A stretch of DNA of 64,000 nt from UBA6059 sp965227155 (GTDB lineage: Bacteria; Bacteroidota; Bacteroidia; Cytophagales; Cyclobacteriaceae): contig OZ245731.1 in NCBI GenBank assembly GCA_965227155.1, positions 1,302,001 through 1,366,000 of the forward strand, given 5' to 3'. Both the position numbers and the translations under genes were made by a program. Positions 25,291-34,813 of the stretch are shown piece by piece. The notes under the pieces are model-generated. The model did no database searches. It worked only from the letters and a program-made list of their open reading frames with translations, and was not told the DNA's origin. Each line of letters begins with the position of its first letter. Positions within the stretch are counted from its first letter, which is position 1.

Positions 25291-28200
25291 ATGATCATTA
25301 ACCGATTCCTAACCTTATTGCTTGCCTTGCTTATGGTGATACCACTTCATGCACAGCGCAAGAAAAAAAATGATGACCCACCAGGCACAGCCATGGATGA
25401 AGCCATGTTTTCCGAACTGAAATGGAGAAACATTGGTCCGTTTCGTGGTGGTCGCTCTCTCACCTCCACTGGGGTGATCGGTGACCCACTCACCTACTAC
25501 ATGGGCACTGCCGGTGGTGGTGTTTGGAAAACCTCTGATGCCGGTCTTACCTGGGAGAACATCTCTGACGGTTTTTTCCACGCTACATCCATTGGGGCAG
25601 TAACTGTTGCTCCTTCCGACCCTAACGTGATTTATGTAGGTACAGGTGAAGCGTGTATACGCGGCGTAATGACTTCCCACGGTGATGGTGTTTACAAATC
25701 GACTGATGCTGGCAAAACATGGGAAAATATTGGACTGGAAAGCACTTCCCAGATATCTGAGATCCGGGTGCACCCTACCAACCCCGACCTGGTGTATGTA
25801 GCCGCACAAGGTAATCCGTATGGCCCAAGTCAGGATCGCGGCATCTACCGATCTGATGATGGTGGTGCCAACTGGGAAAGAGTGCATTTTGTAAATGAAT
25901 CCAGTGGTGCCAATAATCTAAGTATGGACGTGACCAACCCGCGGGTATTGTACGCAGCCTTCTGGGATCATGACCGTGATCCATGGTTTGTGCGCAGTGG
26001 TGGTGATGGCAGTGGCATCTGGAAATCCACCGATGGTGGTGACAGTTGGTCCCGACTGGAGAAAGGCTTACCTAAACTGATGGGCAAAATCGGCGTATCT
26101 GTAAGTCCTGCTAATAACCAGGTGGTGTACGCTATCGTGGAGGCTGAGGGCAAAGAGGGCGGCCTATACCGCTCTAACGATGGTGGCAGCAGCTGGAAAC
26201 AACAAACCAGCGAGCGCATGCTTCATACCCGCTCGTGGTACTACATGCACGTATTTGCCCACCCTACCAATGAAAATACAGTTTTCGTGCTGAATGCTCC
26301 ATTTATGAAGTCTATCGATGGTGGTAAGACCTTCAGCAACATTATGGTGCCCCATGGCGATAACCATGATTTGTGGATAAACCCCGACAACCCTGAAAAT
26401 ATGGTCAGCTCTGATGATGGAGGCGCTACGGTCACCTTCAACGGCGGAAAAAGCTGGACGAGACAGGAAACTCAACCTACGGCGCAGTTTTACCGGGTAA
26501 ATGCAGACAACCGTTTCCCTTACTGGCTTTATGGTGGGCAGCAGGATAACACAACCGTAGCGATCCCTTCGAGAACTGATGGGTTCGGCATTACACCCTA
26601 CGACTGGACGCGCGGTGTTGGTGGTGGAGAAGCGGCTCATGTTGCTTTTGATCCCAATAACCCTAAATACCTGTACTCTTCCAACATCACAGGTATGATT
26701 GATGAATACAACCAGGAAACCGGTAAGCAGAAAGCCATCAAACCATGGCCAATAGATGACCTTGGGGAGCCAACGGATGAGATGAAATACCGCTTCAACT
26801 GGAACCCCCCTGTTATTGTATCCAGGCATAATCCCGATGTGATCTATTATGGCAGCAACATCCTACATAAATCAACCACAAGAGGTGTAAGCTGGGATGA
26901 ATTATCGAGCGATCTTACCCGCAACGACCCTGAGAAGCTAGGTAAAACAGGAGGACCAATTACCAATGAAGGTGCCGGTGGTGAAACCTACCATACTTTG
27001 ATGAGCATTGCCGAATCTCCACATGATGCCAATGTATTATATACCGGTGCAGATGATGGTTTTGTGCATGTAACCAGAGATGGGGGTAAAAATTGGGCCA
27101 ATGTAAGCCCTGGCCCTGAGGGAATCATCAACAGTATCGATGTGTCACCGCATGATCCCGCCACTGTTTACATCACGATGATGCGGTACAAATTGAGTGA
27201 CTTTAAACCCTACATTTATAAGTCGACCGATTATGGCAGCAGCTGGACACAGGTGCAGCGAGATATTCCGGAGGGGGCGTATGCACGAGTAGTTCGTGAG
27301 GACCCTGTTCGTAAGGACTTGCTTTACGCCGGCACTGAGCGGGGCTTATACATCTCTTTCGATGGTGGTGCTGCCTGGCAACAATGGCAAAGCAATTTAC
27401 CCATGACTCCCATCACTGACCTGATGGTGCATCAGGATGATTTGCTGGCAGCAACTCATGGTCGGTCTTACTGGATTCTGGATGATATCAAGCCGATGCG
27501 AGCAGTATCCAATGAAGTAGCTTCAGCCACTGCATATCTATATGAACCAAAAGATGCAGTAAAAACCCGAGGATTTGGGTTCTTTTTCCCTATGCCGGGC
27601 GTAGGCGAAAATCCATATAGCGGTGCCTCTATCAAATACTACATGAAAGAGGTTGCCGAAGGTGATACCATTCCACTGAAGCTGGATATATTGGATGCCT
27701 CCGGCAATGTGATTCGAAGCATGAGTTCAGATGCAAAAGACAAGAGCAATCAGGTCGCGAAAAAAGCGGGTATGAATGTAGCAAAATGGGACCTAAAAGT
27801 TGATGACCTCAAACCCGCCGAAGGTGTATATGTGATGTCATTTACCGGTGGAGGCATGAAAGGCTACACGGTAGGGCCCGGCACCTATACTGCGAGGCTC
27901 AGCTATGGAGATGTTAGTCAGAGTCAAAGCTTTGATGTATTGGCAGACCCCAGAGAAGAGGCCTCAGCTGCTCAGATAGCTGAACAGCAGCAAATGCTTC
28001 AGGAAATTTATCAGGATATCGAAACCTTATACGATGGTGTGAAGCAAATGCAGCAGGTACGCGGGCAAATGAAGGACTGGATGAATCGCCTGGAAAATGA
28101 TGAAGATATCCAGGAGCGTGGAAAGGAAATCACCGATAAGATCAATGAGACAGAAGGCACATTGATCTCTCCCAAACAGACCACTTTCCAGGATGTGATC

Positions 28201-28449
28201 AACTTCAGGAGTCAGCTAGATCATCAGCTGCACAACCTGATGCAAACGCTGGATGGCAATATGCCTCCGGTAACCAAAGGTGAAAAAGACCTTTATAAGG
28301 ATTTGAAGACCATGTGGGAAACCCGCAAGAAGCCCATGGAAGCTATACTCAACGAAGATGTGCCTGCTTTCAACAAGCTGCTCAAAGAAAAGGGCGTTGA
28401 TTATGTAGCACCCAAGCAGGAAAAAGAAGAAGAGAAGCTAGGCTCCTAA
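25291..28449 (+). CDS. Secreted VPS10/BNR-repeat beta-propeller protein
   Basis: A 1052-aa protein from ATG 25291; the open frame extends to a TTG at 25216 but the signal peptide MIINRFLTLLLALLMVIPLHAQ begins at this ATG. Repeated Asp-box (BNR) signatures, e.g. TSDAGLTWENI, STDAGKTWENI, RSDDGGANWER, STDGGDSWSR and RSNDGGSSWK, build one or two sortilin/VPS10-like propellers up to about residue 760. A C-terminal region with long helices (about 890-1052) follows. Such proteins are abundant in Bacteroidota and resemble glycosyl hydrolases of the sialidase fold without proven activity. No T9SS C-terminal sorting domain is seen. Confidence 0.85.
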   Translation: MIINRFLTLLLALLMVIPLHAQRKKKNDDPPGTAMDEAMFSELKWRNIGPFRGGRSLTSTGVIGDPLTYYMGTAGGGVWKTSDAGLTWENISDGFFHATSIGAVTVAPSDPNVIYVGTGEACIRGVMTSHGDGVYKSTDAGKTWENIGLESTSQISEIRVHPTNPDLVYVAAQGNPYGPSQDRGIYRSDDGGANWERVHFVNESSGANNLSMDVTNPRVLYAAFWDHDRDPWFVRSGGDGSGIWKSTDGGDSWSRLEKGLPKLMGKIGVSVSPANNQVVYAIVEAEGKEGGLYRSNDGGSSWKQQTSERMLHTRSWYYMHVFAHPTNENTVFVLNAPFMKSIDGGKTFSNIMVPHGDNHDLWINPDNPENMVSSDDGGATVTFNGGKSWTRQETQPTAQFYRVNADNRFPYWLYGGQQDNTTVAIPSRTDGFGITPYDWTRGVGGGEAAHVAFDPNNPKYLYSSNITGMIDEYNQETGKQKAIKPWPIDDLGEPTDEMKYRFNWNPPVIVSRHNPDVIYYGSNILHKSTTRGVSWDELSSDLTRNDPEKLGKTGGPITNEGAGGETYHTLMSIAESPHDANVLYTGADDGFVHVTRDGGKNWANVSPGPEGIINSIDVSPHDPATVYITMMRYKLSDFKPYIYKSTDYGSSWTQVQRDIPEGAYARVVREDPVRKDLLYAGTERGLYISFDGGAAWQQWQSNLPMTPITDLMVHQDDLLAATHGRSYWILDDIKPMRAVSNEVASATAYLYEPKDAVKTRGFGFFFPMPGVGENPYSGASIKYYMKEVAEGDTIPLKLDILDASGNVIRSMSSDAKDKSNQVAKKAGMNVAKWDLKVDDLKPAEGVYVMSFTGGGMKGYTVGPGTYTARLSYGDVSQSQSFDVLADPREEASAAQIAEQQQMLQEIYQDIETLYDGVKQMQQVRGQMKDWMNRLENDEDIQERGKEITDKINETEGTLISPKQTTFQDVINFRSQLDHQLHNLMQTLDGNMPPVTKGEKDLYKDLKTMWETRKKPMEAILNEDVPAFNKLLKEKGVDYVAPKQEKEEEKLGS

Positions 28450-28480
28450 AAAAGGTGGCTTTTCTTGTTACCTCCAAATT

Positions 28481-28518
28481 AACCTCGGCAAGGGTTTGAA
28501 CCTTGTCGAGGTTTTTTT
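28481..28518 (+). terminator. Rho-independent terminator after the VPS10-type gene
   Basis: A 13-base stem, AACCTCGGCAAGG pairing with CCTTGTCGAGGTT (one G-T wobble), a seven-base loop and a run of seven T. Strong by inspection. It lies 32 bases after the stop codon. Confidence 0.9.
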
Positions 28519-28560
28519 AATTAAATTGTTTCGGCAACTACTATTATTTTGGAAGTAATT

Positions 28561-29223
28561 TTAATAGTAGATCTCTACTTCATCCTTGCCTTTCTGGCTG
28601 TGCAGCTTCCAAAATTCCTCCGCGATTAATTGAGGATTGTATTTTTGATCTTGTTCACTCACAATGCCTCTAACGGTAACTGTACCCACTTTTATGTCAG
28701 TAAACCTCAGGGCATGAGCTACCTGATGTACCAGATTGCGGAGCGCTGCCTTGCCGATGGCCAGAGAACTGTAGTCAGAGTGTGGCGTAAGCGCTAACCC
28801 ACCCCCGGTAAATAGCAATGTGCCCTTATCTTTCACTTTCATGGGCGTGAGCACCTTTTGAACAGCAGTAAGCGCACCCCCAATATTAATTTTCATGTCA
28901 TCAAGGATGCTTTCAGCCGTCTCTTCGAGCACATTCACTTTCTTCAACCGGGCGGCGTTGTAAAGCATCACACTGATCTCGCCTACCTGATCTTCTATGC
29001 GATCTATAGCGGCTTCTAGGCTCGCTTTGTCAGCAGCATCAGCTACAAAAATATGGGCCTGATATTCCTGTTCGAATAGTTCCTGCTGTAGCGATCTGAG
29101 CTTTTCTTCATTGCGTGCTACCAGAGCAATAGCATAGCCCTCCTTGCCAAACCGCTGTGCCACGGCCTGAGAAATGCCCGTGCCGGCACCAATAATTGCG
29201 ATGAGTTTTTGTGTCCGATCCAT
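28561..29223 (-). CDS. Short-chain dehydrogenase/reductase, atypical
   Basis: A 220-aa Rossmann-fold SDR with the cofactor motif IIGAGTGISQAVAQRFG and NAARL in place of the usual NNAG. The catalytic YxxxK is altered: Lys 158 is present in SSLAIGKAALR but the residue four positions before it is Leu 154, and the nearest Tyr is 151. This suggests a variant active site or a different function such as binding. Single gene; the 222 bases upstream show no recognisable element. Confidence 0.82.
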   Translation of the reverse strand: MDRTQKLIAIIGAGTGISQAVAQRFGKEGYAIALVARNEEKLRSLQQELFEQEYQAHIFVADAADKASLEAAIDRIEDQVGEISVMLYNAARLKKVNVLEETAESILDDMKINIGGALTAVQKVLTPMKVKDKGTLLFTGGGLALTPHSDYSSLAIGKAALRNLVHQVAHALRFTDIKVGTVTVRGIVSEQDQKYNPQLIAEEFWKLHSQKGKDEVEIYY

Positions 29224-29446
29224 AACAGTATTCTAGTATGAGTTTACACAAATCTACTGCAATGAAAAAGGAAATTGTGAGTCAGCCCATAGAATATACT
29301 TCAGCATAAGTAGGCTATAGATAATGGTGATTTTCCCTACTTACTAATATCCCTTTCTGTCCTCTATGGATGGTGTCCTCATTAGCCACTATTTTTTTAC
29401 ATTTCTTATTAGTGAAGACACGCAACCAGGATTTAGTGAAATAGGA

Positions 29447-29992
29447 TTATTTAAAATAACGGTTCTCGTATTGATTGAGCTCCACATCATAATCCTTCGA
29501 TATTTTATCCATAATATCGGTAACAAGCTCCTCACCTTTGTATACATGCAGGTCTATCTTACCGAAAACAGGGTAAAGCTTGTCATGCGAGTAGAGCAGG
29601 CTATTATCTCTTGATTTGTGCTGGTAGCCACAAAGAAACAGATCGTGACCTTTGAGCTTAATGCGATAACCACATAGATGCTCCGCTTGCTTCAGGGTAT
29701 CAAACAATTCTTTGACCGGGTAATTTTTGATGTTTTGGTAGGTAAGCTTTACACGCTGAATGGTCTCTCCTTCGTAGGGCTTATCTACAAATATCAACTC
29801 AAAGTTTTTTACATAGGCGCTAAGAATCAACCCCTCATCTATAATGATCATAGGGTTTTGTCGCTCTCCTTTTAACTGAATTGGTATTCCTCTTTTCTCG
29901 AAAAATTCAACGACCCTGCCGTTCCGCTTATCTGTAAACTCCCTTTCATCTATTTTGCGGCCGTCATTAAATTCAATAACATTTCCACTCAT
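29447..29992 (-). CDS. Conserved-looking protein of unknown function
   Basis: A 181-aa protein with no signal peptide or membrane segment. It is rich in charged residues, with a central pair of Cys (HLCGYRIKLKGHDLFLCGYQHK) that could bind metal or be coincidental, and an acidic C-terminus. The N-terminal third is hydrophilic and the middle (MIIIDEGLILSAYVKNFELIFVD) is strand-like. Neighbours are an SDR gene and the oad operon, neither obviously related. I do not recognise the family. Confidence 0.55.
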   Translation of the reverse strand: MSGNVIEFNDGRKIDEREFTDKRNGRVVEFFEKRGIPIQLKGERQNPMIIIDEGLILSAYVKNFELIFVDKPYEGETIQRVKLTYQNIKNYPVKELFDTLKQAEHLCGYRIKLKGHDLFLCGYQHKSRDNSLLYSHDKLYPVFGKIDLHVYKGEELVTDIMDKISKDYDVELNQYENRYFK

Positions 29993-30096
29993 TTAGCTAG
30001 GTTTAGGTTTTAAATGCTGCTTAGGTATTTGCCCATAAATCTATTCGGATCAACGAATTGATGCAAAAGCAAACAACAATTTAAAAAAATTACAAA

Positions 30097-31287
30097 TTAC
30101 CCCAAAAAAGATATTAAAACACCTGCAGCTACTGCCGATCCAATTACCCCGGAAATATTACTTGCCATAGCGTATTGCAGCAGGTGATTTGAAGGGTCAT
30201 GCTTCAATGCTATTTCATTAGCAACCCGTGAGGCCATAGGCACCGCACTCAAACCAGTAGCGCCAATGAGTGGGTTAATTTTTTTCCTTGCAAAAAGATT
30301 ATAAATCTTTACAGAAAATATGCCACCGGCTATTGAAATAGCGAATGCCACAAATCCACCAACAATGATCATGATGGTCTCCCAATTGAGGAAGGCATAG
30401 GCAGTCATGGTACCACCTACTGTTAATCCAAGGAAAATAGTAGCTGCATTTAGTATGGTATCCGATGCTGCTTTGGACAACCTACCCGTAGCGGCACCTA
30501 TTTCTTTCACCAGGTTTCCAAACATTAAAAAGCCGATAAGCGGCACGGCCGAGGGCACCAATATTGCTACGATAGTACCTACTGCCACAGGGAAAATAAT
30601 TTTCAGTGTTTGTAGGTTTTTAATTTCCACCTTGCTTGGAAACTCACGATCCATTTTTTTCATGTTGATCATAAGTTCCTTTTTGGTGGTAGTGAATCGT
30701 ACCACCAGGGGTATAATCACCGGTACCAGAGCCATGTAAGAATAGGCTGCTATAGCAATTGGACCCAATAAATGCGGTGCCAATATGATGGTGGTGTAAA
30801 TCGCTGTAGGGCCATCAGCTCCGCCTATGATGCCCAGTGCTGCTGCCTCCTTAATGGTAAAACCAAGCGCTACTGCTGAAAAAAGCACTGTAAAAATGCC
30901 AATTTGTGCAGCAGCCCCAAAAAAAGCAAGCCTCAGGTTGCGTAGCATAGGGCCAAAATCCGTCAAAGCACCTACACCCATGAAAATTATCGGTGGCAGA
31001 AAGCCGGTTTTGATTAGGGAATAATAGAGAAAGTTCATGATGCCATGATCACGGGCAATAGCCAGCAACTCCATGTCTTCATCAATTTTCACCACGCCCA
31101 TTTGCCCCCCCGGAATATTGGCTACCAAAATGCCAAAGGCTATGGGCACAAGCAAAAGCGGTTCATACTGCTTTTTTATGCCCAGATACAGGAGGATAAA
31201 AGCGATCAGCAGCATCAGTAAAATCTGAGGCTCACTGATAATATCCGAGATAGCTGTCATCCGATACAGCTTTTCAAATAAGTTCAT
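30097..31287 (-). CDS. oadB: Na+-pumping decarboxylase beta subunit
   Basis: A 396-aa inner-membrane protein with about 9-11 hydrophobic segments, matching OadB/MmdB/GcdB. Conserved elements are MGVGALTDFGPML and GIIGGADGPTAIYTT, the latter holding the Asp that participates in sodium coupling in the Klebsiella enzyme. It couples decarboxylation of the carboxybiotin carried by the alpha subunit to Na+ export. It is the last gene of oadG-oadA-oadB, 12 bases after oadA. Substrate (oxaloacetate versus methylmalonyl-CoA) is set by the alpha subunit. Confidence 0.92.
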   Translation of the reverse strand: MNLFEKLYRMTAISDIISEPQILLMLLIAFILLYLGIKKQYEPLLLVPIAFGILVANIPGGQMGVVKIDEDMELLAIARDHGIMNFLYYSLIKTGFLPPIIFMGVGALTDFGPMLRNLRLAFFGAAAQIGIFTVLFSAVALGFTIKEAAALGIIGGADGPTAIYTTIILAPHLLGPIAIAAYSYMALVPVIIPLVVRFTTTKKELMINMKKMDREFPSKVEIKNLQTLKIIFPVAVGTIVAILVPSAVPLIGFLMFGNLVKEIGAATGRLSKAASDTILNAATIFLGLTVGGTMTAYAFLNWETIMIIVGGFVAFAISIAGGIFSVKIYNLFARKKINPLIGATGLSAVPMASRVANEIALKHDPSNHLLQYAMASNISGVIGSAVAAGVLISFLG

Positions 31288-31299
31288 GCGGCTGTGGGT

Positions 31300-33180
31300 T
31301 TACTGAACTTTAAATAGGACATCATCATCAAGCACCTCTTCACCATCGGTGAAGCATATTTCCACTACAGTGCCTGATTGGTCTGCTTTTACTGCATTGA
31401 TTACTTTCATTGATTCAATGTAGCAGATCACATCTCCTTCATTGATTTTATCACCCAACTTTACGGGCTTTTCACTATTGTCTTTGGTGAAATATACCTT
31501 GCCTTCCAGTGGCGCTGTAATCTCCTTTGCATCTCCACTAACAGCCGGAGCTGGTGTGGCAGGTTTTGCTTGCTCAGCAGTTGCTGAAGAAGCACCTGTA
31601 TCCTCACCATAACTGATCTTTACCTGATACTTTTCTCCATTGACATCTACTGTCATAGATTTAGGCTGGGGAGCTCCATTTGCAGCAGGTGCCGCTGCTG
31701 GTATTGGTTTCGGTTCCTTTTCGGCTTTCTTTTTAGCCAGGTCAGCTTCAAAATCCTGTTTCGCTTTACCTGATTTGTAATTGAGGTATTGGGCAGTATG
31801 CATGGCATACTCCATCAGCTCCTCATCATCTTCTCCGGTATCCCAACCTTTTTCTTCCATCTCCTTACGCATCTGATCCAGTGCATCGGGATATAGATCC
31901 TGTGGGTCACCATCAAAAAACTCCCTGCCTTGCTCCTTGGCCAGGTTAACCAGCTCATCGGAAAGCTTTCCGGGTAGTCTTCCACTTTTACCCAGCAGCA
32001 TATCCCAGGTATTGTCATCCAGCAGGCTCCATCGCTCCTTGCCTTTCATGATCTGCATGACGTTGATCAAAGCGGCATTCTTCACATATTGGCTGTAAGG
32101 TGTAACCAGCGGAGGGTAACCCATCATTGGCCAGATTTCTTTCACTTCATCAAACAGGGCTATTAATAATTCATCCTGGCTAACTTCCGGTTTGTTGTTT
32201 TTTGCCATCCACTTGTTCAGGCTGGAAAGGTTATTTTCCAGGTCAGCCATAAGGCTACCCATCATGCCACCGGGTAATCCCGGTGCAATAAGCAAGGAAT
32301 TCATCATTCTATTCCTTGGGTTGATGTAATACCCCAAAAAGTCATCTATAAACTCCTGTGTAAGAGCCCGCACTTCCATATAGGCCTTCATGTTGATGTC
32401 AGGCACAGAATAGCCTGCATCCCTCAGAATTTCATGGATTGCCAGTAAATCAGCATGGCCGGTACCCCATGATAATGGCTCCATGCCTACATCAATAATA
32501 TCAGCACCAGCCCTGGCCGCTTCTAGTGATGAAGCTACCGAAAAACCAGGCCCTGAATGGCCATGGTACTGTACCAGAATATCTTTCTTAATAGACTTAA
32601 CGCCTTCTACTATTTTCCCGATAGAAACCGGGCGACCGATGCCCGCCATATCCTTGATGGCAATTTCTTCAGCTCCCATATCGATCAATTCTCCGGCCAT
32701 CTTCACAAAATAATCGACCGTATGAATTTTAGAATGGGTAATACATAAAGCACCCTGAGCTACCATTCCCCCTTCTTTGGCATAGTCAATAGAAAGCTTC
32801 AGGTTTCTGGTGTCGTTTAACCCGTCAAATGACCGGGAAATGTCCGTGCCTTGCTTCTTTTTCACTTTAAACATGAGCTTTCGCACATCCCTTGGCACAG
32901 GAAACATTCGCAACCCGTTGAGGCCTCTTTCCAGCATTTGTGTTTGTATGCCTGCATCATTAAATGCCTGCGTCCATTCACGTACTGACTTATTCGGGTT
33001 TTCACCATACAGGAGGTTAATCTGTTCGAATCCCCCGCCATTGGTTTCAACCCTTCGCCAGCATCCCATGTCTACGATTGGTTGCGCTACTTTTACCAGT
33101 TGGTCTACCCGTGGCATATATTTCCCTGAGGATTGCCACATATCCCTGTAGACCAAACAAAGTCCTATTTCTCTTGCCAT
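31300..33180 (-). CDS. oadA: Oxaloacetate decarboxylase alpha subunit, biotin-containing
   Basis: A 626-aa carboxyltransferase with three parts. The HMGL-like TIM barrel (about 1-290) shows RDMWQS-type residues and VQYHGHSGPGFSVAS. A PYC-OADA conserved domain covers about 300-470, and an Ala/Pro-rich linker (about 480-560) leads to a biotinyl domain ending at 626. The biotin-acceptor Lys is 592 in CYIESMKVINA. It transfers carboxyl from oxaloacetate to biotin; the beta subunit then decarboxylates it and pumps Na+. Genes are spaced three and 12 bases from oadG and oadB. Confidence 0.92.
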   Translation of the reverse strand: MAREIGLCLVYRDMWQSSGKYMPRVDQLVKVAQPIVDMGCWRRVETNGGGFEQINLLYGENPNKSVREWTQAFNDAGIQTQMLERGLNGLRMFPVPRDVRKLMFKVKKKQGTDISRSFDGLNDTRNLKLSIDYAKEGGMVAQGALCITHSKIHTVDYFVKMAGELIDMGAEEIAIKDMAGIGRPVSIGKIVEGVKSIKKDILVQYHGHSGPGFSVASSLEAARAGADIIDVGMEPLSWGTGHADLLAIHEILRDAGYSVPDINMKAYMEVRALTQEFIDDFLGYYINPRNRMMNSLLIAPGLPGGMMGSLMADLENNLSSLNKWMAKNNKPEVSQDELLIALFDEVKEIWPMMGYPPLVTPYSQYVKNAALINVMQIMKGKERWSLLDDNTWDMLLGKSGRLPGKLSDELVNLAKEQGREFFDGDPQDLYPDALDQMRKEMEEKGWDTGEDDEELMEYAMHTAQYLNYKSGKAKQDFEADLAKKKAEKEPKPIPAAAPAANGAPQPKSMTVDVNGEKYQVKISYGEDTGASSATAEQAKPATPAPAVSGDAKEITAPLEGKVYFTKDNSEKPVKLGDKINEGDVICYIESMKVINAVKADQSGTVVEICFTDGEEVLDDDVLFKVQ

Positions 33181-33183
33181 TTT

Positions 33184-33444
33184 CTAAGAAATTTTTTCGA
33201 TATGATGAATGCTTCCTTTACCATGTGTAACATGATCAACTACCGCTGTAAGTACAGCAATGGTTTTAGGATCTGCTTTACCTGAAGAAGCTTTTGATTG
33301 CGTAATGGTAGGTGTCGGTTGCGGTAGCTTGTTGACAAAGCGGATAAGCAGATTGCCAATGGCCACAACCAGTGTTAAAACAATAAAAACAGTGATCATA
33401 CCTACGCCCAGTAGGTTAAGTGCGGTTGATATGTCTTGGGTCAT
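33184..33444 (-). CDS. oadG: OadG-family gamma subunit
   Basis: An 86-aa protein with one transmembrane helix near the N-terminus (MITVFIVLTLVVAIGNLLI) and a Pro/Lys-rich soluble tail ending in VVDHVTHGKGSIHHIEKIS. The gamma subunit assembles the decarboxylase and, in known enzymes, carries a zinc site at its His-rich C-terminus; two His-rich spots are visible. First gene of the oadGAB operon; the 150 bases upstream to the divergent GNAT gene presumably hold both promoters. Confidence 0.85.
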   Translation of the reverse strand: MTQDISTALNLLGVGMITVFIVLTLVVAIGNLLIRFVNKLPQPTPTITQSKASSGKADPKTIAVLTAVVDHVTHGKGSIHHIEKIS

Positions 33445-33594
33445 AGTTGTTTTATAAGCCGCTAAAGCTCATCAAATTCTTTTTAATTAGAAACTAGTAT
33501 GCCATGATAGGTTGCAGGTATTTGACTGTCGGTAATCACATATTATGGCTCGTCAATGAAAATTCGCGTATTTTGCATCGATTGATCATTGATT

Positions 33595-34761
33595 ATGGAA
33601 ATTCAGGAAGTAAAAGAACCAAAACACATTAAAGATTTTATTAACCTACCCGTAAGGCTATACAAAAATGAGCCGAACTGGATCAGGCCTTTGGATAAGG
33701 ATATTGAAAATGTATTTGACCCGGAAAAGAATAAAACCTTTAAACATGGCAGGGTTTGCCGATGGGTACTTTACAGCGATGATCAACAGCCGATAGGTCG
33801 CATTTCGGCATTTGTCAATGAAAAAACGGCCAATAAAGACAATGACCAGCCGACCGGTGGTTGTGGTTTTTTTGAATGTATCAATGATCAGGAAGTTGCC
33901 AATAAGCTGTTTGATACGGCCAAAGCCTGGTTGGAAAATGAGGGTATGGAGGCAATGGATGGACCTATAAATTTCGGTGATCGGGATCGCTGGTGGGGCT
34001 GCCTGGTAGATGGATTTGATATTGAGCCTAACTACCAATGCAACTATAACTTCCCTTATTATCAAGAGCTGTTTGAAAATTATGGATTTCAGGTCTATTT
34101 CAAGCAGTTCACTTTTATTCGAAACACATTTGACCCTTTTCATCCTCGAATTGAGCAAAAAGCAGATATTCTGAATAAAGACCCGGATTATCATTTTGAG
34201 CATTTAAAACTCAAAAATCTGGCAAAGTACACAGAGGATTTCCGGCTGGTTTACAATAAGGCCTGGGCCAATCATGAAGGTGTGCCTGAAATGTCGAAAG
34301 AGCAATCTACAGCCATCATGAAATCCATGAAACCCATTATTGATGAGAAAATCATCTGGTTTGCCTATTATAAAAATGACCCGGTGGCGTTTTATATCAA
34401 CCTGCCTGAAGTCAATCAGATTTTTAAGCATGTAAATGGCAAGCTGGACTGGATTGGCAAACTGAAGTTTGCTTGGCATAAATGGCGTAAAACCAACAAA
34501 AAAATGCTTGGGTTGGTATTTGGTGTTGCGCCTGAGCACCAGGGCAAAGGTCTTGATGGCGCTTTGGTAATGGCTACAGCCCAAATGGTGCAAAAAGACT
34601 ACAAGCGCTACCCCAAACTGGAGATGAACTGGATCGGGGACTTCAATCGTAAAATGATAATTGTGGTAAAACAAGTAGGCGGAGAAATAGGTAAGACCCA
34701 CCATACATACCGCTATCTGTTTGACCGATCCAAGCCATTTGAACGAATGCCGATTAAGTAG
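33595..34761 (+). CDS. Large GNAT-fold acetyltransferase-like protein
   Basis: A 388-aa protein beginning at ATG 33595. The C-terminal half carries an acetyl-CoA-binding pattern VFGVAPEHQGKGLDGALVMAT typical of GNAT motif A, and the N-terminal half (VRLYKNEPNWIRPLDKDIE, IGRISAFVNE) looks like a second, degenerate GNAT domain. Such two-domain proteins are widespread and uncharacterised in Bacteroidota. No substrate can be assigned. Divergent from the oad operon. Confidence 0.75.
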   Translation: MEIQEVKEPKHIKDFINLPVRLYKNEPNWIRPLDKDIENVFDPEKNKTFKHGRVCRWVLYSDDQQPIGRISAFVNEKTANKDNDQPTGGCGFFECINDQEVANKLFDTAKAWLENEGMEAMDGPINFGDRDRWWGCLVDGFDIEPNYQCNYNFPYYQELFENYGFQVYFKQFTFIRNTFDPFHPRIEQKADILNKDPDYHFEHLKLKNLAKYTEDFRLVYNKAWANHEGVPEMSKEQSTAIMKSMKPIIDEKIIWFAYYKNDPVAFYINLPEVNQIFKHVNGKLDWIGKLKFAWHKWRKTNKKMLGLVFGVAPEHQGKGLDGALVMATAQMVQKDYKRYPKLEMNWIGDFNRKMIIVVKQVGGEIGKTHHTYRYLFDRSKPFERMPIK

Positions 34762-34813
34762 GTTAAAATCATTTATATACCTGCTACGTTATTAAGGTCA
34801 AAACCATTTTGAT

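Noticed and set aside
25315..25887. A 190-codon minus-strand frame
   Set aside because: Shadow of the 5' part of the VPS10-type gene; composition (His, Gly, Val rich without domain) is typical of antisense translation of BNR repeats.
26164..26829. A 221-codon minus-strand open frame
   Set aside because: It lies entirely inside the VPS10/BNR gene, whose own frame has a signal peptide and repeated family motifs. The antisense product has no recognisable domain; long antisense frames are common in GC-balanced coding DNA.
29224..29446. 223-base gap and a plus-strand frame reaching into it (29366-29614)
   Set aside because: The frame mostly overlaps the 181-aa gene on the other strand, and its product has no coding traits; nothing else recognised in the gap.
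33658..34704. Two long minus-strand frames opposite the GNAT gene
   Set aside because: The plus-strand gene has an acetyl-CoA motif and good length; the antisense products look like random hydrophobic/His-rich shadows.
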